Assembly: GCF_019703515.2 (NCBI RefSeq)
Contig: NC_059346.1
Location: forward strand, 51,352,001 to 51,416,000
Source of the DNA: Myxocyprinus asiaticus
Taxonomy: Eukaryota > Chordata > Actinopteri > Cypriniformes > Catostomidae
DNA: 64,000 nt
Direction: 5' to 3'
Position 1 is the first letter of the stretch, and every line of letters begins with the position of its first letter. The notes beneath the pieces are model-generated. The model was not told where the DNA came from, made no database searches, and saw nothing but the letters and a program-made list of their open reading frames with translations. Positions 35,501-50,000 of this stretch are shown here, in pieces. The position numbers and the translations under genes were made by a program.

Positions 35501-38500
35501 TGGAGGACACTGTAGAGGTTTATATGGATGAGACTGCAGAGATCCCCTGCCTGTATACCTTCACCGAGAACCCCAGTATAGTGATGGTGCAGTGGTTTGT
35601 GGTGAGTCCAAAAACCTCTCACGCTCTTTCAGTCTGTACACTCTTGTCTATATAGTAGTGCTTGCTAAGTGTGGGCAATGCATAACCACATTCAATTCCA
35701 TTTCCTGTCTTCCTCAGCGGGCTCCTGGAGGTAATCGTGAGAGGATCTCCTACAGTGACCTGACCATGCAGAAGGTGGATGCAAACACAAGCTATAGCAA
35801 TCGGATCACTGTCAGGTCAAACAGTGATGGAGAAACTCTGACCGTTCAGGACGTTAAGCTGTCTGATGAGAGAGAGTTCTTCTGCCAGGTCAGTGGGATG
35901 GCAGCAGGCAATGGTGAGGGCAAGACGCTCCTGAAGGTTTTTGGTAAGGTTCTTCCTTGTGTTTCAGAACATTCTCCCTAACACTGTGTCCTAACTAGTT
36001 ATGATGTGATAAACAAACAAAAAGTCCAATAACTTCCATGTTAATCAGAGATTCTGTCCTAATTAACCATGACTGTAATGCAGTGTACACTGATGGACAT
36101 CACAAACACACACAAAACAGCGCTTCCGTGTAAGTGATAAAATTATGAAGAAAGGACCTCTTAGTGCTATTTGATGCACAAAACAAGCCCAGATGGGACT
36201 TGGGATCAAGTATTTTTCAGCCTATGTAAGGCTCATTTTAATTACCACAGAAGCACACAAAATCTTAACTATCACCAAAATGTAGAATGAGACGTTTTTG
36301 TCTGCAAGTGCTCTTCATGTGGATTTCAAAGTAGGGCTTGACCCTGGTGTTGACGCCCTGACGTGAATCATTAACGCGGCTTCACGATTGCTGTTGGAAA
36401 GGGGATATCCACAGTCATCCATCAGATTAATATTGTGAAGGATGAGAGTTTAAGAGATTTAATGCCCATTGCAATGAATATGCAACCTATCTGGGGACTA
36501 GTTCTTTCAATTAGTCAACCTCCCAATTAGACTTTAGGAAACTTTTAATGTTACTTGAATTGGTGATATTTTAGTGCATTTCTATCTTTATACTGTTGAA
36601 AGGCTTTGTTTGGAAAATGTTAATAAAGCATTATATTGTTACATATTGTTTTCTTTCCTAAGATGGAAATAATGCATTTTGACAGCAAATTAAGTATATT
36701 TAGTGTCAAATTTCTGCACTTTCAAAATCTGTGATTAATCACGATAAAAAAAAACAAACAAACAATTAATCGCAATTAAGTCCAATCAAATAATGAGTCA
36801 AGAAAGGGAAAAACATGGCTAATATTACCTCTAGTTCCAGTTCTTTGTAGCTCCACCCGCAGTGAAATCTCATTGGCCCAAATTCCCAAATCAAATATGA
36901 TTTGATTAACTGTGATTAACTGAGTGATTTTGTCGCATCACACAGCATTTTCGTTCTCAGATTGGACAGAAAAATAACTTGTCGCTCAGGACTTGACGCA
37001 TCATGCCTGTTTAAGACACAGTGTAAAACGTTTATTATTTTTTGCCTTTTTCCCCTTATTCTCATACAGCATAAACAACAACTTGTCATTTTCAGCCCCT
37101 CCAGAGCCTCCTGTGATTGAAGGTGTTCTGTCTGGAGTTTCTGTGTCTGGGGACTCTCCAGCTAAGGTGCATCATACGCTCAAATTCTTCATATGAGCAT
37201 ATTTATGAATAGCCAAGTCTATAATGTATATGGTGAGTTTAAGCTGACTTGTCTTTTATTGGGTTAGATTGCATCTTGTGAGACCAGAGATGGCTTCCCC
37301 AAACCAAACATCACATGGTACCGTGATCACATCCCCATTCACCCTGTGAATGGCTGTGAGTAACATTAATATGTTTTACATGAACCTTGTCCTAAACTTA
37401 AACCTCAAAATTTTAATTTTTCTCATCTAACTCATATTACTTTCTTTCTTCTGCAGAACACAAACAAAGATATTTTGAAGGATGTATGAGCTGTTTTTGT
37501 CCATACAATGTAAGTCAATGGGGCCCACATTTTTCAGGCTCCAAAAAGGACATAAAGGCAGCATAAAAGTTATTAATACGACTTGAGTAATCATATGCAA
37601 TTTAATTTAATCCATTTAATTTAATCCATGTCTTCTGAAATGGTATGAAAGCTTTTGGTGAGAAACAGACCAAAATGTAGGTTATTTTTCACTATAAATT
37701 GTATTTATTTATAGCTCGTTCACACACTTCCAAATGCTTAATACATGCATAGAGCGCTATACACGATCTAGACACAATGTTGCCAGATTCGCGGTTTTCG
37801 CATCCAGTTGGGCTGTTTTGAAAATGTAGGCACAAGTTAAAATTATAGAGTCGTTGTTTGAGTTTTTTGGGGGATACTTTTAAATGTACGGCGGCTGCCA
37901 AAAGGTTGATGATAAACACTAAAAAACGAAAATGACAACTGCTTATTACTGTATAATGATACTGGGATTGAGTACCTGGCAACTGCATGCAGCGTCAAAG
38001 CATTATCATTTTGTAGCCTGCACTGTTTCATTCGGGCAAGATATCAAGATTTATAGTGAATAAAGACTTATATTGTGGTCTGTTTTTCACCCAAAGTGAT
38101 CACATTGCTTGAGAAGACATGGATTAAACCATATGAGTCATATGGATTACTTTTATGCTGCCTGTGTATTACTTTTATGTCCTTTTTGGAGCTTGAACGT
38201 TTTGAACCCTCAGTGACTTTGTATTTACAAAAACACATATTGTACAGCTTTCAAAATATCCTTGTTTTTGTTTCGCAAGAGAAAGAAAGTCATACGAGTT
38301 TGAGATGCAGGAGGGTGAGTAAATTATGAGAGAATTAATTTAATTTTTAATTTTTGGGCAAACTATTCCTTTAAAATCTATTTTTCAGTCCTCATTACTG
38401 TAATAAAATAATTCAGTTCTTATGCCATTTTAAGTTCATATTCATTTTAATGAATGTAAGTAATATGCATGACCCAAAAACAGCTATGGCTGTTCAAAGA

Positions 38501-41500
38501 TCTGAGTTCCCTGCTGGAAAATCCAGCAAAAAAACTTAAAAGCTTAAAGTTAACATGAAATCAAAATTGACCCAATTTACTTTTTTAATACATATTCCAT
38601 GGTCTTACTGTGAATGATTTATCAGTGCATGTAAAACTTTAATCAAAATGAATCTTGCTCTGCCTCTGAAAAAACTTTCATTTTTTGCCCAATGTCATAA
38701 AGCCGTCTCACATTTCAGCCTCCCCTCCAACCTCCAACCATGATCCAAAAATTCAAATCCCACCCTATATTTTGTCTTATTGAATATCCTGTTTTACTCT
38801 GAAATATTTCAATGGTTTCATGTTGACATTTAGGTGGTAGCTGGTTTTACACCTTTTCTAGCTGGTCCTAGCTGGTCATTTATAGTCAATAGCTGGTCCA
38901 AGCTGGTCTAGATGGTTCATGAGCTGGACTGCTGGTCTTGGTCAATCTCATTAAAGCTGGTAATTCACCTTGGACCAGCATAAAACCAGCTACTGTGCTC
39001 CAAAAAACAAATTTACCACCTTTATATCACAATTGTGAATTAAAGGGTTAGTTCACCCAAAAATGAAAATCATCTCATGATTTACTTCCCTTTAAGCCAT
39101 CCCAGATGTGTATGACTTTCCTTCTTCAGCAGAACCAAAGTGAAGATTTTTATAAGCACATTTCAGCTCTTTTTGTCCAAACAATGCAAGTAGACAGGTG
39201 CCATCAGGCTGCTGGCTGTTTGATGGTCCAAAAGGCATATTTAGGCAGCATAAAAGTAATCGACACAACTCCAGTCGATCAATTAATGTCTTCAGAAGCA
39301 AATCGATAGATTTGTATAAAATAAAAATAAAAAACACTTCCTGCCAGCAATTGTCGCATCAGTGATGTAAGAGCAATGGTGCGTTCACGCGAGAAGTCGG
39401 AAGTGGCACTTTGTGTACAACAGAGGACCAGACATCACGTGAGAGTTAGGTCATTTCAAAAAGCAATACAGCGCTGACCGGAAGCAATGAGATAAGGTTA
39501 AATACTTTTTAATTATTGATTTGTTTCTTACACCAACCTATCGGTTATCTTCAGAAGACATTAATTGATTGACTGGAGTTGTGTGGATTACATTTATGCA
39601 GCCTATATATGCCTTTTGGGCTGGCAAATAGCCAGCAGCCTGATGGCACCTGTTTACTTGCATTGTATGAATGTTACATTTATATAGCACTTTTCTAGAC
39701 TCTCAAAGTGCTTTACATAGTATACGGGGAATATCCTCAACCACCACCAGTGTGCAGCATCCACCTGGATGATGCGACGGCAGCCATAGTGCACCAGGAA
39801 GGTCACTACACACCAGCTATTGGTGGAGAAAAGGGGGCAGAGTGAAAGAGCCAGTTCATGGAAGAGGATTATTAGGAGGCCATGATTGAAAAGGCCATGG
39901 GGGAATTTGGCCAGGACACCAGGGTTACACCCCTACTCTTTTTTTTTTTTTTTCTCCCCAATTTGGGTTGCCCAATTCCCAATGCGCTCTAGGTCCTCGT
40001 GGTGGCGTAGTGATTCACCTCAATCCGGGTGATGGAGGATGAATCTCAGTTGCCTCCACGTCTGAGACCGTCAATCCGCGCATCTTATCACGTGGCTTGT
40101 TGAGCGCGTTACCGCGGAGACATAACGCGTGTGGAAGCTTCACGCCATCCACCGTGGCATCCACGCACAACTCACCACACGCCCCACCGAGAGCAAACCA
40201 CATTATGGTGACCATGAGGAGGTTACCCCATGTGACTCTACCCTCCCTAGCAACCGGGCCAATTTGGTTGCTTAGGAGACCTGGTTGGAGTCACTCAGCA
40301 CACCTGGGATTCGAACTCGCAAACTCCAGGTGTGGTAGTCAGCGTCTTTACTCGCTGAGCTACCCAGCCCCCCCCCCAATCTTTACAAGAAGTCCCATGG
40401 AGTTTTAAATGACCACAGAGAGTCAGGATCTCGGTTTAATGTCTCATTCGAAGGACGGTATGAACAAATGTGCTTATACAAATCTTCACTTTGTTTCTGC
40501 AGAAGAAAGAAAGTCATACACATCTGGCATGGCTTAAAGGTAAGTAAATCATGATAGAATTTTCAATTTTGGGTGAACTATCCCTTCAAGCTCTGTTACT
40601 TCTTTAATGTTGCCATTGATGTGTATGTGTTTGTCTGTTTGTGTGTGTGATATTATCTCAGTGGTGAACATTGTAACTCTAGTGACGAGGGAATCAAGTG
40701 GTCTGTATACCGTTCAGAGTGATCTGCATTATAAAGTGATTAAGGAAGACAAGGACGCCCACTTTTCCTGTGAGGTCAGCTACTTTGTCCCAGAAGCTGT
40801 CAGGACAGCCGAATCCAAAGGAGTCAACATCACTGTTCATTGTGAGTCCCTTTCTGGTTGGATGTTCTCTGTCAGTCATATGTTCTAGCAAAACGTGTTA
40901 CGCCGTGTTCTAACCAGATGTGTTCCATGTTAATTGGCCACGGCAAGCAACAAGACATATAGTATTGTTGGTCACTTGTTTTCTGTTTTTCTCACATTGT
41001 GCTGGGTAGCTCTGCGCACAGTGAAGTCTCATTGGTCCAAGATCCTGATCCATCAAAAATGTTCTGATTGGCTGTGATGTGTCACTTCGTAAAGCATTTC
41101 CACTTTAAAACTGTTTTGACACTGGAAAGTTTGCGACGTGTCTGGTTTTGACAAAATAGCACCTGCAGTTTCAGAATAGTTTCATGTTTTATGTCACATG
41201 TAATGGATTATTTTGATTTGACTCATCTTACATCAAAGTAGGGTTGCATTTGTCATGATACGGCTACAAAATACTTTACTTTGTCAGTGCTGACTAAATA
41301 ACTGTTTGTGAGAATTGCGTTGCCCTGGCGAGACTTGTCTGAATGCACTATTATTCATGGCCTCTGGGTCTTTGTGTATGTACGTATGTTGCGTAGACCC
41401 CACGACCAGCGTCGCGCTATGGAGAGAATCGCCCGAGGGCTTGGTCAAAGAGGGGGACACAGTGGAGATCCGTTGCCAAGGCGACGGGAACCCCCCAGCA

Positions 41501-41535
41501 CCCATCACTTTCAACCGAGAACAAGTGAGAATGGA

Positions 41536-41567
<32 letters not shown>

Positions 41568-44500
41568 CTCCTTTTATTCTGACCATTTTCTTTCTGGATG
41601 GGAGGCTGTAAAGCATTGAGAAAAGCATGCATAGGCGACATCTGGTCCAGACAATGTGCTTGATATGAACAGAGTTAACAGTACCAGTACTGACTTAATG
41701 CAGCGTTATGTCTGCGTTTCGTATCTTAAATGCAAATGACTGTAAAATGACTTCTAAATGTGGCTGTTAAATTATTAGTTTAGCATATTGACTTCCTTGA
41801 AGAACTTAAAAGGTTATATCATACATTTTATCATTTTTCCTTTGAGGTCCACTTAAAACTTATATGAAAATGCTGTCTTTTAATGTGAAATGAGTAACAG
41901 TGCTTGCTCACGGGTTTCAGGTTTGCTGTTGTGTCCAATATACTTCAGTAACAGCCTCTTGTTAAGCCTGCATTACATTGTGGCATGTTTTAGGTGCAAT
42001 TCAGAAACATGCAACTCACTTTAAATTAGTTTAGAGGGGGGGGGGGGGATGGGTAGCTCAGCAAGTAAAGACACTAACTACCACACCTGGAATCACAAGT
42101 TCGAATCCAGGGTGTCCTGATTGACTCCAGTCAGGTGAGTTGTGCGTGGATGCCGTGCAGAATAGCGTGAGCCTACACACACGCTAAGTCTCCGTGGTAA
42201 CGTGCTCAACAAGACATGTGATAAGATGCATGGAATGACGATCTCAGACATGGAGGCAACTGAGATTCTTCCTCCGCCACCCGGATTGAGGCGAGTCACT
42301 ATGCCACCACGAGGACTTAGAGTGCATTTGGATTTGGGCATTCCAAATTGGGGAGAAAAGGGGAGAAAATCTGAAAAAAAAAAATAAATAAAAATAAAAT
42401 TAGTTTAGAAGCTCTATAAGGGAACCTCAAATGAAATGATCTTAATTTCAGTACAATAGACATTCACACTGTATGTTTTGTGTTTGTAAAAGTCCGATGT
42501 GGAGCTGGATTCCGATCAGGGTCTGCTGTTTCTGAAAGAGGTGTCTCGGGCAGACAGCGGTGTGTATGAATGTCACTCTCTGGACATGGATGCACTGGAT
42601 CACGATGAGGTGGTGGAGACCATGCAGCTCACTGTACACTGTGAGTTATTTAACTTACCTCAGTCCAAGTCATATACCACATTGCACTCTCACCAAAATC
42701 TACTCAGCAGTCCCTACATCCATTTAAGTTGCATTTCAGCTGATTGTGTTGATGAAGTAATACTGTAGATAAGTTGAAATGCATGCATCGATCTGATAAT
42801 GACAAATAAATGCATGGATTACAGAATTGAAAAGAAAGTTCTGGGTTCAATACAAAATAAGATCAATCAATATTTGTGGTATAATGTTGATTACCACAAA
42901 AAAAATGTCATCCCTCGTTTATTAAAACAAACTTTTTAAAAAATGAAGCAAAAACCGTGGTAATAGTAGGTACTTACAATGAAAATGCATGGGGCAAGTC
43001 CATAAACATTATAATGCACATTGTTTCACAAGAATAGCCACAAAACTTAAACATTATAAAAGTTAACACAATTTTAGTGTGATAAAAATCACCAAGAATA
43101 TTAATTTAATAAGGTAAGGATCATGGACAGTCAGCCGGTCTCTCTGGCTCTGTGGAGTACTTGATTCTGATTGGTCAATCGTAATAATGACCAGTTGACT
43201 GTACATTACGGCTTATAGGTGATCTTGTATTATTTTGTAATAATGACCTGCAAACTGTACATTATCCTGCTAATTACATGGCTCCTTACTAACAAAATAA
43301 ATGGACATGCAATATTGATTTGAGTTTAAATTGTTTTATTATGCGAGAAGAGTGGTTATTATTTATATGGATTAATAGACCTTTTTCACAGACTGTGATG
43401 ACGCGTTTCCGCCTTATTTAGCAGCGTAAATCTAGCAAACGTTTTTATATGAAAATTTTTTTAAATATTGAGTGAAAGTTTAGAACATTATGCTTTGTAT
43501 TATATTACCCTGGAATTAGTTTTAAAAAATAAATTACCACAGCTGCGAGGGGGTTTCTATTACAGCTGCTGAGAGAGTGACAGTAAATTTCATTCAAATG
43601 TAATAGTGGATTTTTCTTTTGGTCTTGGAGCAAATGGGTAAGTGAAAATAATATTTGCTGTGGTCTCCCATTCACTCCCATTCACCGCTGTTGATGTTTA
43701 CCCTGTAAACTTTTACTTCAGCGTTCCAAAACCCGGAGCGTGAAAAAGATCTATTGTTTGAAAAGGGCAACACACTCTCATGGCGAAATTGTCAGGATTC
43801 GTACGACTTCTCTAAATTTGGCTAATTCGTATGATATCGTGCGACTGCACTCGTTTGAATTCCTACGACTTTCACTACAGCCAATGACGTCGCTGGACAT
43901 CGTTTCCATCCAATACGTGACAATCACATGTTTCTGTCACACACAACAGCTTCCTATCATGTTTACACACTCCACTGATTGGTTAAGTTTAGATAAGGGG
44001 GTTGGGTAAGGGCATAATATTAATAAGTATGTCCTTAATGCCTCGTGCACGAAACTCGCGCTTAGTTTATGCGAACAAAATCGTGCAACATCACATGAAA
44101 TAGCCACCTCGTAAATTATGAACGACTTTTCTTTTGTTATTAACTATTTTTATTGATTCCATTCAACAAATTAAATAAACATCACAGAAAATGCGGAATC
44201 AAATTATGTACATGACTTTTCATAAGATCGGGTTGGAAAAGGAATATTCCTTCCATCAGATCAATTCAAGTTTGATGTACCGCATTGATGTTTTTAGTAA
44301 CTTGTGGCAGTAGGGGGCAGTCAGCGCTCCAGCTGTACAGGCAACAAGCTCCTTCAAACCAACGAGCCGGGTGACACTGCACTGTAAAATCGAATTAGTT
44401 AACCTTACCTAAAAAATTATGTAAACCGATTGATTGAAGTAAATGTACTTATTTGGCTCAAGTAAAGTGAACTAGGAATACTTTACTTGAGCCAAATAAT

Positions 44501-47029
44501 GTATATTTGGCTTCATTTTACAGTGTACCTTCTAGGGATGGGCGATACTACTTATTTTCTTTTTTGATCCAATACCAAGTATTAGTAATGCCAATATTGG
44601 AGATACCAACACCAATACCTCTATTTAATTTATTTTTTTTTGCAAATTCTTGGGATAAAATTTGTCATTTTAAACATCATTTTTAAAAATACATACATTT
44701 GTTTTACATTTATTGGCCTAAAATGGAAATTATTAGTCTAATGTTTTGTTAAACCTTACAAAACTTAACCATGGTAAATATATATATATATATATATATT
44801 TTATAGATCAGTGTCATGCATACTAGAATATTACTATAGTAAAATCATGCATACTACAGTATTACTGTAGTAAAACCATTGATATTTGTATTAAAACCAT
44901 GGGTTTAAACAAAATATGGTTTAACATAGTTACAATATCGGAAGTAACGTCAATATCGGAAGTATCAATACTTTAAGATCGATCCGCCAATCCCTACAGC
45001 CTTCTACAGACGTGCTCTTGCGCCTAAAGACAGCTGGACAGAGCACAACAGAATGCAGGGATCCCGAGACACATTTTTCAAAGTTTCAAACTACCTTTGA
45101 CCTGACACAGTGTCCTATAAACACAGTGCTCATGACTAGAGGCACTAAAAACTTGTGAGATGCAACACAACCAAAGTAAGAGGCTCCAAAAGCAATTAAA
45201 AATAGCTCTCAGAGGGAAGTAGGGCAATAATAGGGTTATTTTCAATGATATGGAAATAAAACAAACAATATTTTGACTTTTAAGCCACTTTGTGTATTGT
45301 CTAAATGCTTAACTTGTCTGCTGACACAATATGTGTATATAATGTAATGTATGTGAATTATCTGAATTATAATGTTTATTTATTATATATTATAATTATT
45401 TGAGTTTTTATATACTAAATTATATTTATTTGTGGGCATTTCTCAGTAAATATTGATATGCAGTAAATTTGATTAATAAATCGGCACATCATGATATGAA
45501 TTCAATTAAAAATCATAATCAATTGACAGCCCTAGTTAATATACTAAAATATTTTACAGTTCTTGTAGCTTGACTCATAGACTATGGCGCTGGCAATGTC
45601 AAGGTCATGGATTTGATTCTCAGTGAATAAATGTAAATGTCATATTTTACTGCAGAATGCCACAAAATTGTGACCATATTTCAGACTTCAAAATTGCATC
45701 ACATCATTTAGTAAAGAATCATAATCGAACTGAATTATTGTCAGAGCAAACATTTACACCCCTTTAAGTAGCTATTTAGAGCCAACACAAAATTATTTAT
45801 TATTACGGAGAGCATACAAAGAGAATTAAGGTCTTAACACAAAAGCATTGATAGTATCCACTGTCAGAAGAGAACACATCCTTTTAAGTTGATTTTAAGG
45901 TGGTACATAAATTAACTTGGGTATAATTCATGTCAAGGTTCACAACAAGGTATTTTCTCTGAATTGTTGACTGTTTATATGTGTTTGTGCAGATCTGGAC
46001 CCAGCTGTGGTGGTGCCCAAAGACTCAGAGGTCATGCTGAAAGGGGAGAGTCTGACAGCCACCTGCAATGCCCTGTCATCTTTAGAGACCTCTACTGTGT
46101 GGTTTAAGGTAACACTGCAATGTATTCTCCATTCAGAGATTCACACCCCCATTCAGCATTCTAGACACTCCCATTCACTTTCTGTTTGCGCTTTGAGTTA
46201 ATAGCTTTTTTGCAGCACATCCTTTCTTCTCTATGTTTGTTTGCATCCATTTGCATGTGCAGGATGGGTTTGAGGTCGGAAGAGGACACGTACTGCTGCT
46301 GCAAGATGCCACGTTTGACACAGCTGGACAATATGACTGTGAGGTGACTGTACCGCCTCTCCCAGGCCTGCAGACCAGCGGTTCTGTCCATATCATTGTA
46401 CAAGGTAAACAAAATATCAACAAGTATCTAAAACAGATGAAATTCAGGATCAGAACGCAGTCTACTATGTAAAGTCTTGTAAAGCATTTGCAGACAGCAT
46501 TTGTGTAATCCGGCATATCAAAAGCTTTGTTACTGGATATCTCCCCCCAGGTGCACCTCAGATGAATGATGCAGAGAGGGAGATTGAGCTGACAGAAAGA
46601 GTGGGGGGGTGGGTAAATTTGACCTGTGAGGTGAGAGGTCACCCTAAACCCGCCATAACCTGGAGCATCACTGGCAGTCAGGTAATACGCAAACATAGCT
46701 TATCTATCAGCCCTCTGACCTCTGCTCATGTTACAGGGTGTTTTGAATTGACGCCTTTGTCTTAAATGTGTGTGTGATGCATTCTCAGAGCTGGCGTGAG
46801 GTTGTTAAAAGAGAGACGGAGGATCAAATCTACAGTGTTGTGATGCTTAAAGTCAGTGCTGACACTGTAGCCATTTGCAACTCATCAAATGACTTTGGAA
46901 TAGAGACCAAGACGTACAACATCAGAAGCAGTAAGACTTGATTTTCTTCTTTTATGTATACGGAAAGTTTGGCTGTGTCTTGTTGCTTTTTTATTATTTT
47001 CTATCCTGCTTTTGAGAGTACCTCTGGTT

Positions 47030-47062
<33 letters not shown>

Positions 47063-50000
47063 AATTGTTTAAAAAAACGTTAAGAAATGTATCATCCGGG
47101 GGCCTGGGTAGCTCAGCTGACTACCACCCCTGGAGTCGCGAGTTTGAATCCAGGGTGTGCTAAGTGACTCCAGCCAGGTCTCCTAAGCAACCAAATTGAC
47201 CTGGTTGCTAGGGAGGGTAGAGTCACATGGGGTAACCTCCTCGTGGTTGCTATAATGTGGTTCTCGCTCTCGGTGGGGCACATGGTGAGTTGTGCGTGGA
47301 TGCCGCAGAGAATAGCGTGAAGCCTCCACACGCGCTAGGTCTCCGCGGTAACGTGCTCAACAAGCCACATGATAAAATGCTCAGACTGACGGTCTCAGAC
47401 GCGGAGGCAACTGAGATTCGTCCACCGCCACCCGGTTTGAGGCGAGTCAATATGCCACCACGAGGAGTTAGAGCACACTGGGAATTGGGCAATCCAAATT
47501 GGGGAGAAAATGGGAGAAAAGAAAAAAAAAAAGAAAAAAATTTATCATCATCGGATTTATAATGCATTTTACCATAGCATTTACTGTATTTTTAACTTTG
47601 AAGGGATAGTTCACAGCAAAATGAAAATTCTATTAACATTTAAAAAAAATTGGAACATAAAAGGACATATTTTGAAGAATGTTCTTGCTGCTCTTTTCCA
47701 TACAATGAAAACTTGTAGGGACCACAGTTTGTCAAGCTCCAAAGAGGAAAAAAAGCACCATAGTAGCATGATAAAAGTTGTGCAGTCGTGACAACTCTTG
47801 GATATGTTTATATAATGTTTATTAATGGATATGACAAGTTTATATGTTTGGTCTTGGTGGACTACATCTGCTTACACTGCTGTTGCTGCAGAGCAAGTGC
47901 GAGTAGGCTTGCCATGGTTACCAGTTATACTCTGGACATAGGACTACACCGGTGTGAAATTTTATACGGGTAAAATGGGTAAACATTATGAAAGAAACTT
48001 ACTTAATGACAACAGTTCCTATATCAATAGCCAAACAAATAGAATTGCCTACATAAATCGCCTAACGAGTTTGCAACTCATAAATAAACCTAAATGAACG
48101 CATTGAAAGCCAGATGTTTTTTTATCGACATGTCAAAATTACTGTTTACGCACACTTACAGAAGACGTTACTTTTATTGACAGCAATAACTGTGCGAGGT
48201 GGGACATGGTTTGCCCCGTTTTTTAGCAACTCGCACCCAAACTGCGAGAAATTGTCATGAAACACAGACACCTTCAGCATGAGTTAGAGATGCATCCAGC
48301 TGCAGACTCGCATCAGGTTCAACTATTGGTGAGTTGTGTGAGATAACACGGATGCTACATGACCAAAGCGGCTGCGGGGGAAAGATCAATTAAGATCAGT
48401 GCCATTCTGCGCACGTCTTATCATGTTTCCATCAAAAGAATTTCGTCAAAAATATAGCATTCAAGTGCACTATAATTGTTTCCCATCATTATTATTCCAA
48501 AACACCAGTAAACACATATTCATGACAGAAGAGAGGCTCAAATGACTTTGAGGAAAAACTGCAGCACTTGCAGCAACTGAGTTTTCTATAAAAAAACAAA
48601 AACATTATTAACACGTATAAAGACAGTGGCCCTAAAAGGCCAAATTTATTTTTAGTTATACTATTTTAGCACGTTAGTCAAATACTATAAACGGATAAGC
48701 CCAATTTTAAATGGAGAGCTTTAACGGCATATTAATTACAGGGAAGAAAACCCTGAACGGAAAAATACTGGCTCCATTGATTCGTTCTGGGAAAGCTTGT
48801 GTTTATTAGAAGGAAACATGGATAGATTTTTTTCCCCCTTTCTCCCTGGTCATAGCCTTTTTCATTATAGGTGTTGTGGCTGTTTGCAACAAATGTGTAT
48901 TTGCGTGCGTCAGTGCTGTTTTTCAATTGTGAATGAAGTCACAATCACTCAAGTTAGCAAAATCACTGCTCAAGTTTGAAATCAAGCTGCCGTGTATTAT
49001 TGTGTAGGCTATTGAGCAACGAAAATTACACCATAGAACCACTGCGTGTCCAACCAACAGTATTATCGGAATAACCGGTTTTGAACATGGATACGCACCG
49101 GTATGAAAATTATGACTTCGTAGGAAGTCTAGTGCGAAGACTTGGTACTGCTAAGACATACACAGACATGCTGCAACAGCATACAATACATGCTGCTACT
49201 GCTGAAATAAAACATGCATGAGTTCCTCAAGAAGATGATCTAGACCAGTGGTGCTGGGGTGGAGGTGGGTAAACGCTAAGAAAACTCATAGCTTGCACAG
49301 TGAGACCACCTTGCCGGGAAGGCTTATTTAAATCTTTGTTTTTAAATCTGTTTTGTAATTGGTAAAAACAGTTTGTTTTGCTACCAAGATTACACAGAAA
49401 GTTTGCAACATAGTTTCCTGACTGAACTTCAAGTCATTCCAAACAACTCATGCATTATATTCGAGATCTTTTGAATCCATATGATAGCTTTTTGAAGAAC
49501 TAAACAAAATATACATTGTTATTAACATAAAATCTTTTTCTTTGTCATTGCTCTCACACTGCTTTCATTGCATGGAAAAGAGCAGTGTGAACATTCTTCA
49601 AAATGTCTCCATTTGTGTTCCATGGAAGTAAGAAAATCATATGGGTTTAGAGGGTGAGTAAATGAATTTTCTTTTTTGGTGGACTTTTCCATTAAAGGAA
49701 TTTTAAATTCTCTCATCATTTACTCACCCTCATGCCATGCCAGATGAGTATGACTTTCTTTCTTCTGCAGAACACAAATGAAGATTTTTGGAAGAATATT
49801 TCAGCTCTTTAAGTCCATAAAATGCAAGTGAATGGTGACCAGACCTTTAAATCTCCAAAAAGCACATAAAGGCAGCATAAAAGTAATCCATAAGATTCCA
49901 GTGGTTTAATCCATGTCTTCAGAAGATCAATATTTATGTTCTTTTTTACTACAAATATCCACTTTCACCTGAAAGTGAAAGTGGAGATTTATAGTAAAAA

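Larger units (their letters stand above)
39042..40590. mobile_element. palindromic element, outer shell of triple nest
   Basis: Left end GGGTTAGTTCACCCAAAAAT, right end GGGTGAACTATCCCTTCAAG. Interrupted between 39671 and 40458 by another repeat that itself contains a SINE. In mcam intron 5. Confidence 0.75.

Noticed and set aside
35458..35601. ATG at 35458 as mcam translation start
   Set aside because: The frame MYLSFAAWAL runs through the splice acceptor TTTTGCAG and lacks a signal peptide; exon 2 is the better interpretation.
47250..47567. Open frames of about 100 codons inside SINE copies (also 15305, 40097, 52034)
   Set aside because: They recur in both orientations at every SINE copy and reflect the GC-rich SINE body, not protein coding.
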